Below are positions 1 to 11,407 of a DNA stretch of 64,000 nt, in pieces (the stretch's first letter is position 1; the number at the start of each line of letters is the position of its first letter). Source of the stretch: Anas platyrhynchos. Its lineage: Eukaryota > Chordata > Aves > Anseriformes > Anatidae. The notes beneath the pieces are model-generated. The model was not told where the DNA came from and made no database searches. It was given only the letters and a program-made list of their open reading frames with translations. The stretch lies in assembly GCF_047663525.1 (NCBI RefSeq), contig NC_092611.1, positions 5,679,001-5,743,000 on the forward strand, given 5' to 3'. The position numbers were made by a program, and so were the translations under genes.

Positions 1-432
1 CACATAAGCATCAGTTGGCAGCTGAGTACAGCTAACCACAGCATTCAGCCCTTAACTCCCCATCAGCAAGGAAACTCGAATGCTGTTTGCAAGCTTGTCA
101 CATACGAACTTGCAGATGTCCTGAAGAAGATGATATAAATTAGCTTCTCCCTTTGCTACGGAGCTTTCTAACAATGTTACAGACAAATAAGCTTCACTTT
201 TCTATTCATCAGCAGCCAAGAAACTGAACTGAATCATCAGACCTCTGAAATTCTTAACAATAGCTAGAGAATCAAAAGTACAGACCAACTGCTGAAGAAA
301 AGGTTAAGCAAAAGAAAAAAAAACAAAGGCTGAAAAAGAGAACTATCACACTAACCTAGAACTTAAATAGGTTGCCAACAATTTGCTCATTAATAGAGGC
401 TTTTATCTGAAGACATTACACAAACATCTTAC
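1..432 (-). other. NCAPD3: NCAPD3 intron 4 (partial), no gene seen
   Basis: This stretch lies downstream of the donor of NCAPD3 coding exon 4 on the minus strand. I read its minus strand in three frames for the next condensin exon (the acidic stretch that follows the Lys/Arg-rich segment in human NCAPD3) and did not find it. It is A/T-rich, with an A-rich run near 313-330 and no recognisable repeat. The gene therefore continues off the left edge. Confidence 0.6.
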
Positions 433-2199
433 GTTGGAGCTCCTGTTCCTGCTTGGCTTTCCTTTCTTTCTATTTGTTCTTGCATTGGTCTGAGAGCTTG
501 CAGCATGCGTCTTCTTTCTTTTCCTCATCAGGTTTGGTTCCTGAGGCCAGCTTTTTCTCAGGATTTGAAGACATTTATCAAACATCAGCATGTGGAACAT
601 CCGGCTAGCTATACTACCTGCCCAGAGAAGAAAATATGAGCCACCTTCTGGACAAAATACGTAGACAGCAGAAAGTCACCTGGCCATCTCTCCATTTGCT
701 TTTACAGAAGGAGATGGCAAGGACAGAAGCACTGTCCTAGGAACCTAAGAAAGATCAGCAGGAGAAAAAAAAGTATCATTTGAACAAAACCTGTTGGTAT
801 CAGGTCCTACAATCAGCAACGACATTCTCCAGTAGTATCACTACCCGACTGCCCCCTGCAACAAGGAATCATGTTTTATCCAACCATAAGGAGGTGCATC
901 CCTTCACTCACCTGGGATTTCGAGCAGTAAGAAGTACAACCCAGCTGCATGAAGAGCATAAACCCTCTGCTGCGTGTTAGCTTTTTTATCCAGGCCCGCT
1001 TGGACAAAGTGGTACAACACAGCCACAAGAGCGTTCTGCGAGAGGTTGTTTTCAGCAAACAAGGCCCAGATATTCTAAGGCAAAATACAAGAACAGCAGT
1101 AAGAAACCCAGCAAGAAGCTAGCTCTCTACAAGGACACCCACTCAAAAAAGACCTCAGACAAAATGGTTATCACAAAGGCCTTTCTCATGCTGTACTCTA
1201 AAAATTCTTGTGAGCTATACTGTGGCAAGACATTTCCTTTGCAGTTACCACGAATATTTTAACAGTTGCCGCTGCAATCAAACCACACATACATGTGATT
1301 TTTGGATAAACATCGTAATTGGTTTCCTCTGAAATATTCTGTTGTGTATGCCAGACAAAGATTTTCTGGTGCAGTCTCTCCGAATATTTTTATAAAATTC
1401 AAGCCAGGATAGCCTTGAATAACAGCAAAACACAGGACCTGTGTCTTTGCTGGGCACTCTGCAGCCTGGTGTGATCAGCCTTACCCGTCTGTTCTCATTG
1501 TCCACAACAGTGAACGGAGAGAGAGCCTGGTAAAGGCAGGTGAAAGCATTCAGCCCATCTTCTGTGATCTCCCTTTCTATCTTGGGGTCCAGAGGTTCAG
1601 CCTCTGTGAAATCGAGGTCCCAGACTGTGTTCACCCAGACTACAAGACATGAAAAAAAGAAAAGAGATGTGAAGTTTGTTTTGCATTGCTGGTAAGACAG
1701 AAGCAGGTGTTTGTGTGCTGACCACCTCGACGTCCAGACCTAAGGCAAGGTGGGTTTAGACGCTTTGGGGTGTGTTCTTTATATTATTTTCAGCCCATGT
1801 AGTTGCAGTTCTTTATATTATTTTGTGGATTTCTCTAAAGACTGGTTTGCACACACAGGTGAACATACACTAAAGCACCCCAGACACCCACACAGGGGGC
1901 ACACACACACGAGCACACACCAAAACACCCGTGGGGCAGCCCCACCCCCCGACACACACACAGCTCCCACACAAACCACTTATTTTATCTTTTTTCCCCC
2001 GAATTTCCCTCAAAACGGGTTTGCGGGTACGCGCTGACAGCCATTAGAAGACAACAGGGGCTGCCCCGTCCCTGACACATCCACACCCGGGCTGCCCCCG
2101 GCACCCAGCGCCCCGCTCCCCGCCCTCACCGCCGGGCAGCTCCCGCAGCCGCCACAGCGCCAGAGCTCGCAGCGCCTCCTCCTCAGCCGCCGCCGCCAT
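433..2199 (-). CDS. NCAPD3: NCAPD3, condensin-2 complex subunit D3 (N-terminal part)
   Basis: NCAPD3 is the HEAT-repeat subunit of condensin II, which compacts mitotic chromosomes in the nucleus. Four coding exons read on the minus strand: 2199-2130, 1639-1485, 1074-912 and 617-433. Together they give residues 1-191 with phases 1/0/1/0 closing at every junction. The start ATG at 2199-2197 has A at -3 and G at +4 and opens with [15 protein letters not shown]. Exon 2 carries [18 protein letters not shown], exon 3 [11 protein letters not shown] and [16 protein letters not shown], and exon 4 [19 protein letters not shown] followed by a basic NRKRKK/NRKKGKP-type tail. These are near-identical to the N-terminus of human NCAPD3, although the first ~23 residues diverge. 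The vertebrate protein is about 1500 aa, so only an eighth of it lies here. It is transcribed divergently from VPS26B out of a shared CpG island. Confidence 0.95.
1774..1824. repeat. 17-bp direct repeat in NCAPD3 intron 1
   Basis: The 17-mer GTTCTTTATATTATTTT occurs at 1774-1790 and again at 1808-1824, in the same orientation, 34 bp apart. It sits in NCAPD3 intron 1 beside a CA-rich tract at about 1895-1975. It looks like a small local duplication with no evident function. Confidence 0.7.
1895..1975. repeat. CA-rich degenerate microsatellite
   Basis: Interrupted (CA)n/(CCCA)n sequence on the plus strand, including runs such as GGCACACACACACGAGCA and CCCGACACACACACAGC. It lies in intron 1 of NCAPD3 at the left shore of the CpG island. 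Confidence 0.7.
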
Positions 2200-2379
2200 T
2201 TTGTTGCCGCCACCCGGCGCCTTCGAAGCGACCAATGGCGAGCGGCCGCGGGGCCGGCGGCCAATGGGCGGGCGGCATCCCGGAAGGGAAAGCGGGAAGG
2301 GGCGGGGCGGAGGCTGCGCGGCGGGGAGGGGCGGGGCCGGCGGGCGGAGCGCCGCGGGGACGGGGCCCGGGGCGTGGGG

Positions 2380-2389
2380 GCGCATGCGC
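2380..2389. promoter_or_regulatory. NRF1-type palindrome GCGCATGCGC
   Basis: A perfect 10-bp palindrome matching the NRF1 consensus (YGCGCAYGCGC core). It lies about 190 bp upstream of the NCAPD3 ATG, in the shared CpG island. NRF1 motifs are common in CpG-island bidirectional promoters. Occupancy is inferred. Confidence 0.6.
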
Positions 2390-2409
2390 GCTGCGGGACC
2401 GGCCCCGGA

Positions 2410-2430
2410 CGGCGGCGGCGGCGGCGGCGG
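2410..2430 (+). repeat. (CGG)7 trinucleotide repeat
   Basis: Seven uninterrupted CGG units in the bidirectional promoter, between the NRF1-type site and the hexamer minisatellite. It could be length-polymorphic. Confidence 0.85.
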
Positions 2431-2459
2431 AGGGTGGGGAGGGGGAGACGGGGGAGGGC

Positions 2460-2880
2460 CCCGGACACGGTCCCGGTGCTGGGCCCGGTCCCGGTCCGGA
2501 TCCGGATTTGGGTCCAGATCGTCATCCCGGTTCTGGTCCCGGTCCGGTCCTGATCTCGGTCCGGTCCTGATCTGGGTCCCGGTCCTGATCCCGGTGCCGG
2601 TCACGACCCGGTCCTGATCCTGATCCGGATTCCGGTCCTGGTCCCGGTTCTGATCCGGATCCGGGTCCGGATCCCGGTCCTGAATCGGCCCTGGTCCTGA
2701 TCCGGTCCTGATCCGGATCCCGGTGCTGATCCCGGTCCCGGTCCCGACCCGGTCCTGATCCTGATCCTGATCCGGATTCTGGTCCTGATCCGGATCCGGA
2801 TCCCGGATCTGATCCCGGTCCGGTCCTGATCCGGTCCCGATCCGGATCCCGGCCCTGCTCCCGGTCCCGGTCCTAATCCG
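2460..2880. repeat. Hexamer-derived minisatellite (CCGGTC / CTGATC / CGGATC units)
   Basis: About 420 bp built from 6-bp units that keep a GATC- or GGTC-centred core: CCGGTC, CTGATC, CGGATC, CCGGTT and GGTCCC. They combine into higher-order blocks such as GGTCCTGATCCGGATCCC. Because the unit is two codons long and almost never forms a stop, it produces long spurious reading frames on both strands (Asp-Pro-Asp-Gln and Arg-Ile-Arg-Thr repeats), which I do not regard as genes. It sits wholly between the two gene starts. Confidence 0.9.
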
Positions 2881-3146
2881 GGCCCCCACCCCCAGCCCCA
2901 TCCCGGTCCCGATCCCCTCCCCCCTCCCCACCCCAATCCCGCCCCCATCCCTATCGGGACCCCAGCCCCGCTCCCCTCCCGCTCCCTCTCCCCATCCCCT
3001 GCCGCATTGCGGCCGCCCCCATCCCCTCGGTGCCCCCCTCGCACCCCAGTCGCTTCCCCCCCCCCTCCCGGTGCCCCCCGGAGCGAGGATTCGGATCCGT
3101 GCCCGGCCGCTGCCCCGGGGCCGGCCGCCCCGTTGGGAGCAGCACC

Positions 3147-6100
3147 ATGAGCTTCTTCGGGTTCGGGCAGAGCGCCGAGCTGGAGCTGGTGCTGAGCGAC
3201 GGCGAGAGCCGGCGGCGAGTGGAGCACAAGACGGAGGAAGGCAAGAAGGAGAAATATTTCCTCTTCTACGACGGGGAGACCGTGGCCGGCAGGGTCATCC
3301 TCACCCTCAAGCACCCCAACAAGCGGCTGGAGCACCAGGGCATCAAGGTGGAGTTCATCGGGCAGATCGGTGAGCGGGGTTTGGTTGGTTTTTTTTTGTT
3401 TTTTTTTTTTTTCCAGGTCATGCTCGTCTTGTCCTATTTTCATGCCCCTGCTCAGGCACTGACTTGTCTCTGAAACGCACGTCCTCGGAGGCAGCAGAAA
3501 ACTTGGGCTCCATCCTGCGGGTTCACGCCGTAGCCTGGAGATCCTAGCAACGACAGCAGTGAGGTGGCATTCAGCGGGGTGCCTGCATTCGCAGCTCCTT
3601 ATCAGAGCACTACAGGATGGCTGCTTGCCTTTATTCTGGGGCTATTGATCTTGGTAGGCCCGAGGAGGGCAAATTGGGTGGGTTTTGCACGTAGATTTCA
3701 CATCAGCAACCACAGCGTTGCCCACAACGCGCCTTACTCATGTCAGTGAGCTCTCTTGAAGCCTACAGGCTCTGCCCCGCTGGTTCCATCTTCTGCTCTG
3801 ATTTTCCTTGCACGGCTGACCGCCCGTCCTGGCACATTCAGGTGAAACATGTGGCTATCTGTGTGTGTAACCGACACAGATGGAGGTGTTTCCTGCTTTC
3901 TTAGAGGAAAGGTAGCTGCCACACCCACCCTTGGAGCAGAGAGATGTCAGCATTTCATGGATGTGTCCGAGACCCGCAGGCCAAAATAAGTTTAAGGTGT
4001 TGCTCGTGATGTGGCCATTCTCTGCTTGTGTATTCAGTGAGCTGTGTGTGTGCGATAGTTTCGTCTGGGGCCCTCTGGACCTGGGGTTAGGGCTGAAAAT
4101 CACTGCACAAGCTGTACGCACGCAACCTTTGCGTTGTAAATGGTGCAGTATAGGAAAGGGAACTAGAGATATTTCCCATCTAGCTCTGATACTTCTGTTT
4201 CATTTTTTTCTGGGCCTTGTTTGTGCGTAATGATCCCCTTTTGGAGAGAAAAGGGGAGGATAGCCTGTAAATAGTGGAGCACAAGTGAGCCTGTTGATCA
4301 GGAGCTGGTTGTGGCTTCCTGTTTGGTTGAGATCCTCAGTGGAAAGTAAGCACGAACCTCCTGCTCCACTGTGTCTTCTCTGTGCTGCCTTGCCTGCTGC
4401 TGGTTACCCATTTCGGAGTAACTTCTGAGCCCTATGTAACTTCGGAGTAAGACTTCTGAGCCCAATGGATTTGGAATAACTGCTTTAATTCTTCCACGTT
4501 GTCCTACAGTGCGTGAGGAGCTGCTGTGTCCTTTGTTTTTACCCATCATGCTGCTTTGCCACAGCACGGAAGTTTGTGCTGCTGATGGCACTTCCTCAAC
4601 GCTTTCCATTCTCAAACCAGCTTGCTTTATGTTCCGACTTCCCATGGTCACAAGGTCTGTATGTACAGAAGACAATTTAACAGGCCAAGAGGCCGAGACA
4701 TAAACAGGCGATGTGTCACAGCGAAAACAGCTCTTTGCTTCTGGGTGCCAGAGTCCAGAGTTTGAATACACAGCCCTGGGAGCACAGAAACCACTTAGGA
4801 TTTCCCTTCACCTGCAGTTTCTGTGTCCTGAGCATGCCACCCAAGTGTTGGCAGGGTGCTTTGTAAATCTGGAAGCCTTACAGCTCCGAGAAGCTGACAG
4901 TACAGCTTCTACCTGTTCGAATTGTTAATGGCTTCAGAAACGTGGGAAACATCAATCTTTTTCCTCTGAGAAGTGCCAATCTCTGCCCTTCCGAGGCAGC
5001 AGAGGAGTCAGCGCGCTGACATTTGCCTCCCCTTGCTTTAAATTTGATGGTTGCCTTCCGCATTGTGTGGGAAGATGATATATTCCTCTTATTATGTGCC
5101 ATGTGTTCTCCCTGTCACACCAACAAGCGCTCTCCTCCCAGTGGACACACGGGGTGCAGGAAGCGTTGGCTTCCTCATGTCACCTGCCTGCCCAGCCTGA
5201 AGGGCTTGGGGACACTTGCTCTGTAAGTGAGAGGTGGTCTCGTGCCAGTATTTCCATTAAAAAGATAAGATGAGCAAGGGGCTACAAGAACCAGGCATTA
5301 CTTAAAAGCAGAAATCTCACCATGCACCTCAAGGAGCAGAGAAGAGTCTTGCTGCTGCTCCTGAACTCTTGCAGCACCTCCCAAAAGCCTCCCTGCGTGG
5401 TTCAGTGCTGACAGTGAACTTGCTCCTACAATTGTCTGATGACTTAGGTTTTTGCTTTCTCATCTAAACGTATCAGATTGGCTAAGGCTTTACCTTTCTG
5501 AAGGACTGTGTGGGTGTCTTGTAGTCACATAGCTCACGCACAGGGCTGGGAAGGGCAGGTTTCATTGATGGGTATGTGCAGCACAGAGCTCTGAATGCAA
5601 ATTGCAGAGTTTTAAGTTTCTGCTGCTTTGGCATGCGAGGGAAAACTCTGCGGAAGCGCAGAGGGAATCGCTTGCTTTAAACGTGGAGCCTGGAGTCGGT
5701 TCCTGCAGACGTGGGAAGGTTGTGGGGAGAACTGAAGCAATGTGACCACATTAGTCACTTGAGCTGGTTTGAACAGTGCTTCCCCAGGTGAACGCTCCTC
5801 CCTCACCGATGTTTGCGTGGCCATTCGTTATCTAGATGGATACACACGCTTGGGTGTCAGGCACAGCACTGCTCAGCGCAGAGGCAGTGAGGATCTCCAC
5901 TGCTACTTGTTTTCCTCAGTATCTGAATCAAGGCCGCTCAAATTCTTTGTTGTCAAAGAATTAGCAGGACAGCTGGAAGCCTCTTAACCCTGCATTTTTG
6001 CTCTGTCACTGTTTGCTGTTCTAAAGATGCAGTGGTGTTGTTTTTTTTTTTCTTTTTTTCTTATTAGAGTGCCAGTGCCTTTGGTCTTGAATATACAGCC

Positions 6101-9100
6101 ATGTAGAAAATGGCTAGGGGGGGTTGCATGACTCCTCAAACAGCCTGGACATAATTAATATTGATTATAGATGACCCACGTCACCCTAATGCAAGCTGAT
6201 GTCCTGATTTATTGTAGTAGGTGAGGCCATGCAGACCTCTTCCCTCCTCTTTCAGGGATCTCTCATCATTTATGGAACTGGGGAAGGGTTAGGAATAGAT
6301 CAAGAAAATACAGCAGGAACCTGGGCTGTCACAAAATAACCCCTTTCTTGTGCCAGGCTTTGACATCAGCTTATGAAGAACTGCAGTCAGTTCAGGCATC
6401 CATTAATACATGTGACTGCTGACTGGTGGAGTGAGCAAATAACTAATTAGCCTTAACCAGCAGCTTGATTTTCCTGGCTCTTTACTGGCCTTGGACCTGC
6501 CACATGCCATAGGCTTGCTGTCCCAGCCACTGTGATGGCACGTGCTCAACATCTGGCCCACATCTGGCTTAGACGAAGAGCAGTGAGCAAGTGCAGTATG
6601 TCCAAGTCCAGAACCCCTGGCAGGTTCTCTGAATGGTGGTAAAAGAATTCCTGATTTGGACAGGAGAGTTGCTTGTAGCTGAGAAATCTCCTGCATTTCC
6701 TCACTGTGATTTTGTGCGTGGGATTGAGCAGCACTGCTTAACGTGGGCTTGCCTCTTCCTAGAACTCTACTATGACCGAGGAAACCACCACGAGTTTGTG
6801 TCTCTGGTGAAGGACCTGGCCCGTCCCGGTGAATTCACTCAGTCACAGACATTCGACTTTGAATTCACACATGTGGAAAAACCTTATGAGTCCTACACGG
6901 GGCAGAACGTGAAGTTACGGTGAGTCTCCTCTTTGCTGACCCCAGTTCCTGGTTCTGTGCAGTGTGCAGCTACCAATGCTTATTGTGAGGATACTGGAGT
7001 GCAGCTTCTGTTCCCAAATGTACCTGCAAGTATATAATGCAACTCAAATGAAATTTGGTGGGCTGAATTGTAGAAGGCTGTGTTTGAGGGCTGTACTTTT
7101 ATAAGCTTGCATCAGGCTCCAAGGAACTTGCTTTGCCCCATTTAAGCAAGAAATCATCCCCTTCTGAATCTACCAAATGCTTTTCAATTTACTTGGTAAT
7201 TCAAAAAAACACAAAAGAAATTGTTTGCTTTAGTCCCCAACAGGGACATTTTCACTGTCTTGCAATCAGTCTTGTTGACTTTAATTGTGTTCTATATGCA
7301 AACAGATGCCTAGCTTGTATCTTGTTCATATGTTGCGAGCTGTATTTCACATCTCAGCACTCCGGTTGACTTGACATCCACAAAATGATGCTTAGGTAAT
7401 GCAGGCTTACAAATATATGAAAGTTCAGACAAGTCTCAGAAGAATCTGCTTTTCCATTTGAAAATTCCGTTCTGTCTTTGCCAACACGGGGTGTTGGCTG
7501 CTCAGAAACTGCCTTGAATAGCCCGGTGCAATCCAGTCAGCCCCGCGACCCTCGCTGCTCCATCACCATTGCTCCCTGTGCAACGCTAACAGAAGGAGAC
7601 TTCCCTTGCAGGTATTTCCTCCGAGCGACCGTCAGCCGCAGGCTGAACGATGTGGTGAAGGAGATGGACATCGTCGTGCACACTCTGAGCACCTACCCGG
7701 AGCTCAACTCCTCAATTAAGATGGAGGTGGGGATTGAGGACTGCCTGCACATCGAGTTCGAGTACAACAAGTCCAAGTAAGTGGCTGAAGAGCAGCCAGT
7801 GGCTGTGGGGAATCATCTCCAGAGGACAGCTTCCTTCGGTGGCCTGAAGCACGTGTCTTGCTTGTGGTCCTCAAATGATTTTCTTCTTGCCTTCCAGCGG
7901 GGCTGGCAGGCAGATCACTGAAGCGCAGTAACTGGTCCTGGTGGAGGGTCTGTGGGTTCCTCTCCTTGCCCGTAGATGCGCTCTCTGCCCCAAGGAGTGG
8001 GGCACAATGGCTGTGGCGTAGTGCATAGCATGAGGCCATTGCAGTAACTTCCCCTTTTCTGTATCTTTAGCGAGATCAGTATTTTCAAGTGCCTTTAAAG
8101 TATAACACTGCTTTTTACCAGACAGTACAGCTGCAGTAGGACAATAATTCAGGCACTGAAGCAGGAACTGACACTTTTAAACTACTTTTAATGCATCCTT
8201 CTCAGCTGATGCTGGCAAATCTCCATGCAGTCTAACATTTGGGCTAGTTTTAATTGACCTAAAAGATCGGTTTGGGGGGCTTTGCTATCGCAGTCTGAAA
8301 TTCTGTTTTTAGTTATCTGATCATGCTGAATGTTCTTGCCGATTTCCAAAAGCTGGGAGGATGAAAGCTGAGGTACTGCTTACAGCAGGTGGTAGATACA
8401 TCAGCTGAGATTTACAGCTGGGGCTGAGCATAAGAGCCAAGTGCGTGACAAGTGAGCTCCTGCTCTTCGGTCTGTATCCCGTTCTGCTGCGCAATGTTTG
8501 ACTGCTTCCTTCCTTCACGTGCCAGGTATCATTTAAAAGATGTGATTGTCGGTAAGATCTACTTCCTGCTAGTGCGGATCAAGATCAAACACATGGAGAT
8601 AGATATCATCAAGAGAGAAACAACAGGGACTGGACCCAACGTGTATCATGAGAATGACACAATAGCTAAATATGAGATCATGGACGGGGCACCTGTGAGA
8701 GGTGAGATGGCAGATGAACCCGTCAAAATTCCTCTCCTGAAATCCAGCAGGGTGGGAATTTGAGTCCTACAGTATCTTCGGTTGAATCTGCGTGGTAGCT
8801 GGTAACATGCATCCTATTGCACTGGTGAACTCATGGCAGCTTATGTAGGTGATTAAATATGACCCCCTTCTCTGGTGGGATGGGGGAATGGAGGCATGGT
8901 AAGTTGCAGGGATTTTGCTTCCTCTTTTTGATGAAGGAGTGGCAGAACCAGGAATGATGTAAATTCACTGTTGGCTTGGGTCATCAGTTGGCATTTCTTT
9001 AACTTGGAGCAGAAAGAGAGTGTTCTAGCTCTGTGCCAACCTCCAGTGCCACTTGTTTTCTAGTTCTACTGCCTAGCAGAGCTACCTGCCAGTGAAAATG

Positions 9101-10044
9101 TCACTTTATTTGTTTTTTTTTTTTTTTTCCTGCAACATGGGTCACAAATGAGTCTCATGCTCTTAAAGTGGAGATGGGATAGCTATCAGCAAGGGCAGGA
9201 TCTGGCTATGGACCATACATGCTGATAGCTTTTTGAAGGGACTCAAGGTCTTTTAGTTCGTCTTAGTCCACTTGTGGAAACTGTCCCAAAGTTTGATGTG
9301 CCCTAGTGAAATTGTTTTGCTGGTGCTCTCATGGTTTGTATCTCCAGGTTCACATTCTGCCTGTGCTGATGGTTTTGTGCGTTTTGCAGGGGAGTCCATT
9401 CCCATCAGGCTCTTTCTGGCTGGCTACGAGCTGACTCCAACGATGAGGGACATCAATAAGAAGTTCTCCGTGCGTTATTACCTCAACCTGGTGCTGATCG
9501 ATGAGGAAGAGAGGCGCTACTTTAAACAGCAGGTGAGAAGCAGAGCTGCCAGGTCTTGGGCCTGCAGGCTGCCGCTTGGGGTACTGTGATGTAAGGGCCT
9601 GCTGGATTCCCATGGGGGAAAATCACATTCTTTAAATGAATATACTTTAGTTGAATATCTTTAATGGAGTATCCTTAACTAGACCTTGTAGAGTGTGCAA
9701 AGAGGGTCTAGAAGAGATGGTCTGAGCAGGTCAGATGTGAGTGGTGCTGGGGATGAGTGGAGAAGGTGCCCCTCAGGGGAACTTTTCCACTCTGCAGCTG
9801 TGCTGTGCTCGGCGGTTTGGTTCAGTGTTTGGGGCCAGGTGGGGCTGGGAGCAGATCTCACAAGCCCTGATGAGCCCTGCTGGCTGTGTTGCTACAGGAG
9901 GTGGTGCTGTGGCGGAAAGGAGACATAGTGAGGAAGAGCATGTCCCACCAAGCGGCCATCGCCTCCCAGCGCTTTGAGGGGACGTCCTCCCACACGGAGG
10001 CCAAGACCCCCAGCCAGCCTGCAGAGAACAACGGCCGGCAGTGA
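3147..10044 (+). CDS. VPS26B: VPS26B, retromer subunit
   Basis: VPS26B is an arrestin-fold subunit of the endosomal retromer cargo-recognition trimer (with VPS35 and VPS29), which retrieves membrane proteins from endosomes. Six coding exons: 3147-3369, 6763-6919, 7612-7776, 8526-8701, 9390-9532 and 9898-10044. They total 1011 nt, or 336 aa, the same length as human VPS26B. All introns are GT-AG and every phase closes. The ATG has A at -3. Diagnostic stretches are MSFFGFGQSAELEL, ELYYDRGNHHEFVSLVKDL, NVKLRYFLRATVSRRLNDVV and EERRYFKQQ. The C-terminal tail, ending KTPSQPAENNGRQ, is of the VPS26B type rather than VPS26A, and it diverges most from human (PSQLSDNNCRQ). Introns range from 365 nt to 3.4 kb. 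Confidence 0.97.
3370..6762 (+). other. VPS26B: VPS26B intron 1
   Basis: A 3.4 kb intron with a T-rich tract just inside the donor (about 3389-3413), an imperfect 28-29 bp tandem duplication at 4412-4468 and a T/C tract near 6040-6060. I see no further exon, RNA gene or recognisable transposon. Confidence 0.7.
4412..4468. repeat. Imperfect 28-29 bp tandem duplication
   Basis: Two adjacent copies begin TTCGGAGTAA and continue CTTCTGAGCCC. They are offset by 29 bp and differ by a 2-bp insertion and a few substitutions. Located within VPS26B intron 1. Confidence 0.75.
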
Positions 10045-11380
10045 GAGGCCACGCAGAGGAAGGCTGCTGTGGAGCCAGTGGGGACAGCGGCGTGGAGGAA
10101 GAAGAAACACTTCAGAGACTTCATGAAAAAAAAAAAAAATCTGTTTTTGACTTAATTCCTTTCTTCAGAGGACTAGTAGGGTGCGAAGGGGATGGGAGGG
10201 CAAGGCAAGCTGGAGCACTGGTGGTGTGGAGTTGAAGGTACCTCGGTGCTTCCCAGTCATCTACATTCCTCTGGGGTTGGCTGCTTTGAGAAATGTGTCT
10301 GGAGGCTGCGGAGCTGCCTGATCTCCTCTTGGCCTCGAGACCCTTTCAGTGCGGCAGCGGGGAGGGAGAGAGCAAGTGAAGGCCAAATCTGCTGCTTCTT
10401 CTCAGCGGTATGGAGGGCGCTTTGGGGCTGTGTGGGATGGATGTTTTTCTCGCCTTTCTGAAATCTTCACGAGGGAAAATGACACGGTGTTTAGCTGGGA
10501 GGTAGAGGAGGGAGTCAGAGGCTGAGCTGCTTGAAGCTGCTTCACGTTATCGCCTTGCTGCCTCCCCTTCCTCTTCGTGCTGCTGGTGGATTCTTTGTCA
10601 CAAGCAATTACAGAATGGAGCCGAGTCAGCCCTGGGCTGCTACACAGTCGCCTTGCTGGTGGAGCACAGGCAGCATGAGAGCTTTTGTGTCCTTGCTGCG
10701 GCAGCTCCTGACTGCCAGGCTGTGTCAAAGGGGAGCTGTGGTGGTCGGTAGGAGGGAGCGAGGTGTGCAAAGGCAGTAGGATGTGGCACAGGCTGGGTGA
10801 CGGTCAGGAGGGAGCAAGGAGTGCTGCTGGGTGGCCAAAAGTGGGGGCAGGAAGGTTCCTGGCTGAGAGCAGCGCCTTCCAGGTGTTGTCCCTGCTTGAG
10901 TATCCACAAGATTCAGTCTCTGGTTGCTGCAGTCTTCCAGGTCCCAGTTGCTGCTGCAGAGCAGAGGCAGCCCAGCCTCGAGAGGTCTGGAGAGCAGTGT
11001 AGGAATGTGAGAAGTGAATGGGGGCTCTGCGGGAGTGGGTTTGCGTTGCACACACTGCCCTGCTCGTGTCTTGTGTCCTCGTGATGGAGCAGGCTTTGTA
11101 GGAGGACAGAGAACAGTATAGAAATGTGTTGTGTTTTTTTTTTTTTTATTTGCTCCCTCATGCCTGCAGGATGAGGATTAGTAATGTCAGAAAGTGGTTG
11201 CAGTCGCTTAAGGAGCTCGTGGCTGGTGCATGCTGATAGATGAAGCCAGGCAGCAACTAGAAGGGCGTTTTCCTTCTGGAAAGGAGTTTTCCACTTCCAG
11301 AGAAATGCTCTAGAGGCCTGAGCTGAAGTCACCAGTGAGGTCTGAGGGTATGCCAGGAACTGAGAACCTGAATGCAGTTG

Positions 11381-11407
11381 TTTTTGTTTGTTTGTTTGTT
11401 TGTTTTT
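11381..11407 (+). repeat. (TTTG)n microsatellite
   Basis: Tandem TTTG units within the presumed VPS26B 3' UTR. Confidence 0.85.

Larger units (their letters stand above)
2200..3146. promoter_or_regulatory. Bidirectional CpG-island promoter NCAPD3 / VPS26B
   Basis: The two ATGs at 2199 (minus) and 3147 (plus) lie 947 bp apart, head to head, in strongly GC- and CpG-rich DNA. The NCAPD3-proximal half carries two CCAAT boxes (2232-2236 and 2261-2265), several GGGCGG GC boxes, an ETS-type CCGGAAG at about 2280-2286 and an NRF1-type palindrome at 2380-2389. No TATA box is evident on either side, which is typical of housekeeping divergent promoters. The middle is occupied by a hexamer-derived minisatellite (2460-2880). 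Initiation sites cannot be placed from sequence alone. Confidence 0.8.

Noticed and set aside
1-432. Search for NCAPD3 coding exon 5
   Set aside because: A CTTCTTCAG acceptor-like site on the minus strand is followed by sequence that does not match condensin D3 in any frame.
2044-3443. Minus-strand frames of 295 and 280 codons with Asp-Pro-Asp-Gln or Arg-Ile-Arg-Thr repeats
   Set aside because: They arise from the hexamer minisatellite (two-codon period). The only true coding part is the 70-nt NCAPD3 first exon at the left end.
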